A stretch of DNA of 19,599 bases from Puniceicoccales bacterium (GTDB lineage Bacteria; Verrucomicrobiota; Verrucomicrobiia; Opitutales; JAIRLM01). Within the stretch, counting starts at the first letter, position 1. The number at the start of each line of letters is the position of its first letter. Under the pieces are notes generated by a model, which saw only the letters and a program-made list of their open reading frames with translations, was not told the DNA's origin and made no database searches. The translations under genes were made by a program, and so were the position numbers. The stretch covers positions 1 to 19,599 of the forward strand of contig JAIRMB010000006.1 of NCBI GenBank assembly GCA_031258995.1, written 5' to 3'. This document shows, in pieces, positions 18,301 to 19,599 of this stretch.

Positions 18301-19249
18301 CACCCCCGAAGGAGACTTCGACGAAGCCAAGGTCGCAGCGGAAACCAGGACATACTATGACATGCAAAACGAAGTTCGAAAAAAATTGCAAGGGATAGTC
18401 ATTAATCCGTGGCTGAGAGCCATGGACAGAGCTCTCGCGAGGACCGTGTTCAAGGCAGCCAAACCGCTGTCGGGGCTATTCGTGTGCCAGGACGACGGCG
18501 GCATTGGCCAGCGGGTGGATCAAAGCCAATTTGTCCCGCTGGCCAGATGGGTCGCAGATGCGGCGGACGCCCGCGATGGCGGCACCGGTTCCCTGCGGAG
18601 AGCGCAGCTCTTTGGGGGAAATGTTGCTGTCTCTCCGCAATTTACAACTCCTTTGCGGGCCTATGATTCGGCGGGCGAATTGGACTTGAGTGCAAGTGCC
18701 CTTTTAAACGATCCCATTTCCGCTCGCGCACGAAATGCCGTCGCCATGCTCGTCTATGACGAGCGGTCTGAAATAGAAATACGGAGGGGGGGCGTTCCCC
18801 GAATGAGGGCGCTCTTCCTGACAGACCGGGAACAGGACGGCTACGGGGAAATGATCCGAGACGGCTACCTGGCGCATGCCTACCTCTTCGGTGCAGATGG
18901 CAAGCGCATCGAAGGCTGTGCGGCCCCTTGGGAAGGGTTTTCAACGGAGCAGATTGAGGGAGACCGGTCGCTCGAAACGGAGCGGACAACCCACGGGCAG
19001 GTGCGCGACGCGGCAGCGGCAACGGCAGAAGAAGCGGCCCGCCAAATGCGCATTTTCAACGGGAGTCCCACAGCGCAGGATCTACGGATAATTTTCAGCC
19101 CTGACCGAATGCCCTCGGATGCCGTAGAGTCTACCATTTCTCTGCTTCAAACGATGATGCGCCAAAAAACTGGCGAAGAAAGAATTGATGGCGTAAGGTG
19201 GGACGATTTACGGCTGTTGGCCCAAGGGCAACCGCTTAGGGCCGCCTAG
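9374..19249 (+). CDS. Giant (3291-residue) SF2-type P-loop NTPase, DUF3638/DUF3645-like
   Basis: One unbroken reading frame takes up half the window. No family is recognisable before about residue 1500. A nucleoside triphosphatase core then appears: LRPEQ (1521-1525), Walker A in QLMMGGGKTS with Lys1560 and Thr1561, VVFTNHE (1579-1585, motif Ia position), SSALRAV (from 1644), the Walker B/DExH box VGDECH with Asp1715 and Glu1716, DSGTPYN (2034-2040, motif III position), YDQAHCTGTD (2188-2197), and DQAILRAR with Gln2221, Arg2225 and Arg2227 (motif VI position). The order and wording (Q-M-MG-GKTSVI, a D-AH--GTD stretch, then DQA--R-R) resemble the DUF3638/DUF3645 proteins known from eukaryotes and some host-associated bacteria, by recall and without a search. 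A Glu-Thr repeat at 2434-2441 precedes a mostly helical C-terminal 850 residues. There is no signal peptide or membrane segment, so it is cytoplasmic or a secreted substrate. The ATG has no ribosome binding site. Function unknown; remodelling of RNA or protein, or action in a host, are possible. Confidence 0.9.
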   Translation: MDLQSDLSRSASAALQRRHTSKCSGGSFTDAIYDITSARTSQDCNVAVCRFGKTIGELWMRLDDAQVAAKRAVREPASSSRLEQVASRTCALMADLEDPRFALKICNVGATSVPNQDGTLGTGIIRLQEIPADTSDAANFIPFNGKRYIAVHAIPQISAERLSEERDRLIEGLNFCTKVLADRGLEQCQNAYTALRRAQEGISNTAGILARTLGWLIPGALRTKWAYSPFYERTNLTTARLEELSRGLPLRKDYSLLVEEEGAVAHSAGELLGDRRLEDVQEESRQRAAAFGRLRKPNVFSQNDPRNDPIILPASANSYAAFLQSLGRDGPGARAKVKFTSRLILTPIARASFVAVCQELAGRRPGDVGAIVTSLCGNPPAGGATPEQVTEFRFRIAAFASLVASCLSANRRVAGGGLNLLRRIAQSEDFLVHLRPITLGESALSELFTAACAGGGGAEGTAGREVVRARPRDALGDEELAALDEIVRNPATRAGIAIKNFPTYAFAQHGGSEFSACAGEFFSHFDRYSADQKAVEVFIGITRGDPARRLLAKTRAQELFALEIDAVKGNDATRRKQALVRIHSLQRILVEILQEEKQSCGGGRDGAHHVLCRREKTLPDQAKSLCDHIAVGWLRNPAALSSAEVLVFCQALHTRARIFGMGLSHESLALVLYLTANPNYGFTEAGGLLPEGVACPAATLSGYRGGEVTVNSVKSLARLFIKDLRGGNQHAALDILGTAVAAVNPSYRYDVTNGIIVNDETGRPIGRRSAVPPIFARLNIDEADARVVGVSREEPLLIDDCVSVNLETHETFRINPTNRRRQVLVEGWEGPGFAPLSSYVVFRDKNGYHAFHRSDLRLEVFSVQKVDGSWKFFLPDMSRELTCVSARDRAQASDECNLVSFDGQGRPAVLIPLFVDGDLQQMLRQELVEERPVLVEYVGGRATGLRAISEPSFLVKNSFIRPKPCYFSADGGKTIVAKCFSRELFRYDRESHELKVLSGGSDFFSGIMEGSLLEAAKAAARANDPIVPTEEQIEFFCETAPYWNIGGADGATTSVVFTATYAIMAFLSKENADKLSAKSKNSLTKLLAQLAVHFTPDSGPESALSWPNKLLPIATADAAPPGGDEDLTVDLRYGLMRIIFDKRVEDLYGSLEGMLQVALPEEREHVLHAMRTTAMIAKGCGIPARAKQWDQRAESVERQKVARAFAPSPMAVPTEKRYDVPVAFGASLVKSSGAVFGLHGPELLCEERMGEHGVNMAAAGHDALCKLLSVRFPGDAIVVEGLAAEGDAAGRSEVVMAGGAGDLRQRLWQHRKMEQANRVLHASLFWQKIKNFCGTPAFADQLDQAEQSIRGDLRKIQNVQDELNKKIAELTTGLANDSIRQKWGLHQLHRPTLDDVLQIWFQSLERNGGGQLTVNHAKFFADYRRCHDDSLTEPAQVRALIDTIHNLLITKTNYDAARGRMAAFSKFKAFAVAHLEDRTAELAPMQEAFGEFVQTLAAARTYDPTEDLFTLWFEHMTGMRLRPEQTVVLNRIKELLRGRLRMLGNGEIGIIFQLMMGGGKTSVILSQIARIFSDDGKTVVFTNHESQHSSMCAFLKSTQFDRYRQNFYVLNCNINDVRKLDVLQDIHTKLLAAKENKGCLAILSSALRAVIVQRRQSLVTAHKMRKSIVALERATPPDRVALARLREQLEGAEIRFKLCRDITTFISDSCIQVGDECHLNFDPLISVNISEGEKRRFSEEVSRDISTFFSTLAEWRNGNELGREAAQLVRSGRPMLRRHMESLAQEELRRLGMWVEGNDGRAEFSNRARVAFLLSGCDGLEGDAAAGSGFQLDRGAVLSQFADDGENSPRKRFLLCAGQLKTFFLAHEKQFMEHYGFCVRECASGAAEVTVGPYMAANMPSSGQYADPLEKATHSYLAYIELRNSTVPDDHPFCVQVKQLVADLAAGGRQEARDFVQKNYETLLARISDLNAATMDRETAQSELCGALIATRTGDLQAYLELVRTLTRPSLDFFEARWECTSYTQAAMTDCIVDSGTPYNRSIMGLQFADANAQLIDETTPFRILDKEESDLRSGASILFGLSARRLPGQAPVTIADLFADHRAANGRSERLQALIDAAGLFKHLPNREVARQLLVQLDPQIKCSIFYENSRWYALHRDGECVQLPDTSESAVRAVTGLGPDQISVFYDQAHCTGTDFKFSPNMRGICTVGPKTTSSDLDQAILRARLFLATQSIDICVVNGPSTEELPDGPAMADYYMEIAARSKENERKAVDEKKFACYKKEADSALLCCLEDTHLLLQTERERLAHVGFPRRIYARFRMRGLERQCEELTDAIDVLAVTKSPFDLMALYGTERRMCGAQEAYAAHWDHQIARVKAALSPGTYAALLRNPIGKLRSKFEAGKAADLERMGDVVVDASGTGSGAQVQEQAEAETETETQTVAQAAAATGFALALQNAKPVRDARPSKPFEFREVPEQQFAWGIFGQNKMAIGKKLMGMSPGVLRRGMAVYGRLMELLEPIDWDTIDGANKTLDTLQHAIVYPIRMAATKCRITASELQRPVQEIFREIKRVAPHAANMEAEVPAFFMEMEERMKGTSDKSLKEILFPHGEGESAMDAGDWEICERGLSALAQDEDPPNPLRGTLQLLSQGTAPHEFARTFLLFARMIEGITFPAKLANQFRRAENQLALAEEDSMIDAALTDVAAGGPAGRQPTLDLAELLSKPPLTMLSFILSKLPSNLSALFRMDGIRKALEKFLKILDPSNDLSRMALISAGFTGFVRHIASGGRTNPMQEFMRILVNVKVPGALNSEQKAALCRWAQEELPGAFVAANLLTYEDAQLLGALLAFFIEQFLGPDSSIDEQLTNVLLSFAGLLVPVGNGAQRKPMLDFASTRAFCDQAGKRLQSFLRKMGDINKAVVDAVGVYRVQFEEVRQILAQRSTTPPGAVREAGAAPGQLENEREDLAALETFLREMSTPEGDFDEAKVAAETRTYYDMQNEVRKKLQGIVINPWLRAMDRALARTVFKAAKPLSGLFVCQDDGGIGQRVDQSQFVPLARWVADAADARDGGTGSLRRAQLFGGNVAVSPQFTTPLRAYDSAGELDLSASALLNDPISARARNAVAMLVYDERSEIEIRRGGVPRMRALFLTDREQDGYGEMIRDGYLAHAYLFGADGKRIEGCAAPWEGFSTEQIEGDRSLETERTTHGQVRDAAAATAEEAARQMRIFNGSPTAQDLRIIFSPDRMPSDAVESTISLLQTMMRQKTGEERIDGVRWDDLRLLAQGQPLRAA
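16673..16696 (+). repeat. Short hexanucleotide repeat encoding a Glu-Thr tract
   Basis: Four tandem six-base units of the form GAGAC(G/A), the last with C for G, encode ETETETQT (residues 2434-2441 of the giant protein). A Gln/Ala-rich flank (2425-2450) surrounds them. It probably forms a flexible linker between the NTPase core and the C-terminal helical region. Confidence 0.75.
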
Positions 19250-19290
19250 GTCCTGGCGTTCTGTGGATTTGTCCTTTCGTGTGAGAGCTT

Positions 19291-19337
19291 TCCTCGCGGC
19301 GCGCAAAGCGTGCCGCGGGGAGCGGTGAGATTTTTTT
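19291..19337 (+). terminator. Strong GC hairpin followed by a T run, possible terminator of the giant gene
   Basis: CCTCGCGGCGCG (19292-19303) pairs with CGTGCCGCGGGG (19309-19320) in 12 consecutive pairs around the loop CAAAG. Seven T follow at 19331-19337. The T run begins 10 bases beyond the stem, further than in a textbook intrinsic terminator, so it may be a weak terminator or an RNA-stabilising hairpin. It starts 42 bases after the giant gene's stop. Confidence 0.55.
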
Positions 19338-19388
19338 CAGATGGCAAGGCCGGCCATTTGCAAAGTCCGACGAAAAAAGGTTGCATCG

Positions 19389-19528
19389 AGGGAAAAACTC
19401 CCTGAGGTGACCTCACGCGAGGGTCTCTAGCCCCATGGCACTCCCTGTCGGGAGTTGAGCGGTGTCTTCGGCAGTGCGCTGAGGCGCGGGTAAATGGATC
19501 CAAAAGCCACGAACAGAAAATAAGGACT
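19389..19528 (+). promoter_or_regulatory. Structured leader upstream of rpsO
   Basis: No gene is seen here, but the sequence is rich in short hairpins. AGGGA/TCCCT (19389-19403), GAGG/CCTC (19404-19414) and ACTCCC-TGTC-GGGAGT (19440-19455) are each self-complementary. An alternative pairing of CCCT (19400-19403) with AGGG (19420-19423) would enclose the second hairpin and break the first. Ribosomal protein S15 commonly represses its own mRNA through leader structures, so such a role is plausible. No known S15 leader class is recognised. AAGGA lies two bases before the rpsO ATG, a short spacing. Confidence 0.4.
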
Positions 19529-19599
19529 ATGACTCCAATCAACAAGAGTGAAGTTATCGAAAAGTTCCGCCGCAATGAAAGCGATACGGGATCCTGTGA
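19529..19599 (+). CDS. rpsO: Ribosomal protein S15, 5' fragment
   Basis: The window ends after 23 codons and two bases. The visible residues MTPINKSEVIEKFRRNESDTGSC match the S15 N-terminus, where the SDTGS segment leads into the conserved helix that begins the 16S rRNA-binding fold. S15 is a primary binder of the central domain of the small ribosomal subunit. The ATG is chosen for its match to S15 and for AAGGA just upstream. The frame is intact to the window edge. Confidence 0.85.
   Translation, partial: MTPINKSEVIEKFRRNESDTGSC

Noticed and set aside
19246..19575. 109-codon minus-strand frame whose start looks like a signal peptide (MRRNFSITSLLLIGVIVLIF)
   Set aside because: The hydrophobic start is the complement of the rpsO start and its leader, and the rest is low-complexity. 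S15 on the plus strand explains the conserved part.

Overview
The window looks like the chromosome of a Gram-negative bacterium of moderately high GC. Envelope and housekeeping genes sit beside large accessory proteins. A fused SecD-SecF protein next to YajC, a probable lipoprotein, a bacterial GlgC, and a giant helicase-like protein related (by my recognition) to the DUF3638/DUF3645 group would fit the Planctomycetes-Verrucomicrobia-Chlamydiae branch, perhaps a host-associated verrucomicrobial lineage. This placement is an inference from gene content, not from a marker phylogeny. A protein resembling type III secretion gatekeepers (SctW/InvE/CopN) supports a host-associated lifestyle.

Layout. 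Positions 1-1233 (+) hold the 3' part of murF (peptidoglycan precursor synthesis). An unrecognised gene follows on the same strand and appears split into two overlapping frames (about 1373-1924 and 1888-2547) at a run of six C. From 2631 to 9270 everything is on the minus strand. In transcription order this block is yajC, secDF, the gatekeeper-like gene, tRNA-Leu(UAG), glgC and a lipoprotein glucosaminidase. From 9374 to 19249 (+) one uninterrupted gene encodes 3291 residues. It carries a Walker A motif (MGGGKT), a DECH box, an SGTP motif and a QAxxRxR motif, so it reads as a very large SF2-type nucleoside triphosphatase embedded in long unrecognised flanks. The window ends in the first 23 codons of rpsO (ribosomal protein S15), preceded by a 279-base gap with a strong GC hairpin and several competing smaller hairpins.

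How the parts relate. yajC and secDF form the usual Sec accessory pair. The gatekeeper-like gene follows secDF by about 93 bases and may be cotranscribed with it. The giant gene and yajC diverge from a 103-base gap that holds a perfect 9-bp inverted repeat. Each arm can serve as the -35 of one promoter and the -10 of the other, so a compact bidirectional promoter is plausible. The giant gene's predicted transcription start falls almost on its ATG, so its mRNA may be leaderless.

Gaps. No gene-free stretch exceeds 300 bases. In 1234-1372, 2548-2630, 3201-3273 and 4683-4836 I see no convincing additional gene, terminator or operator. No insertion sequence, CRISPR array or rRNA gene is visible.
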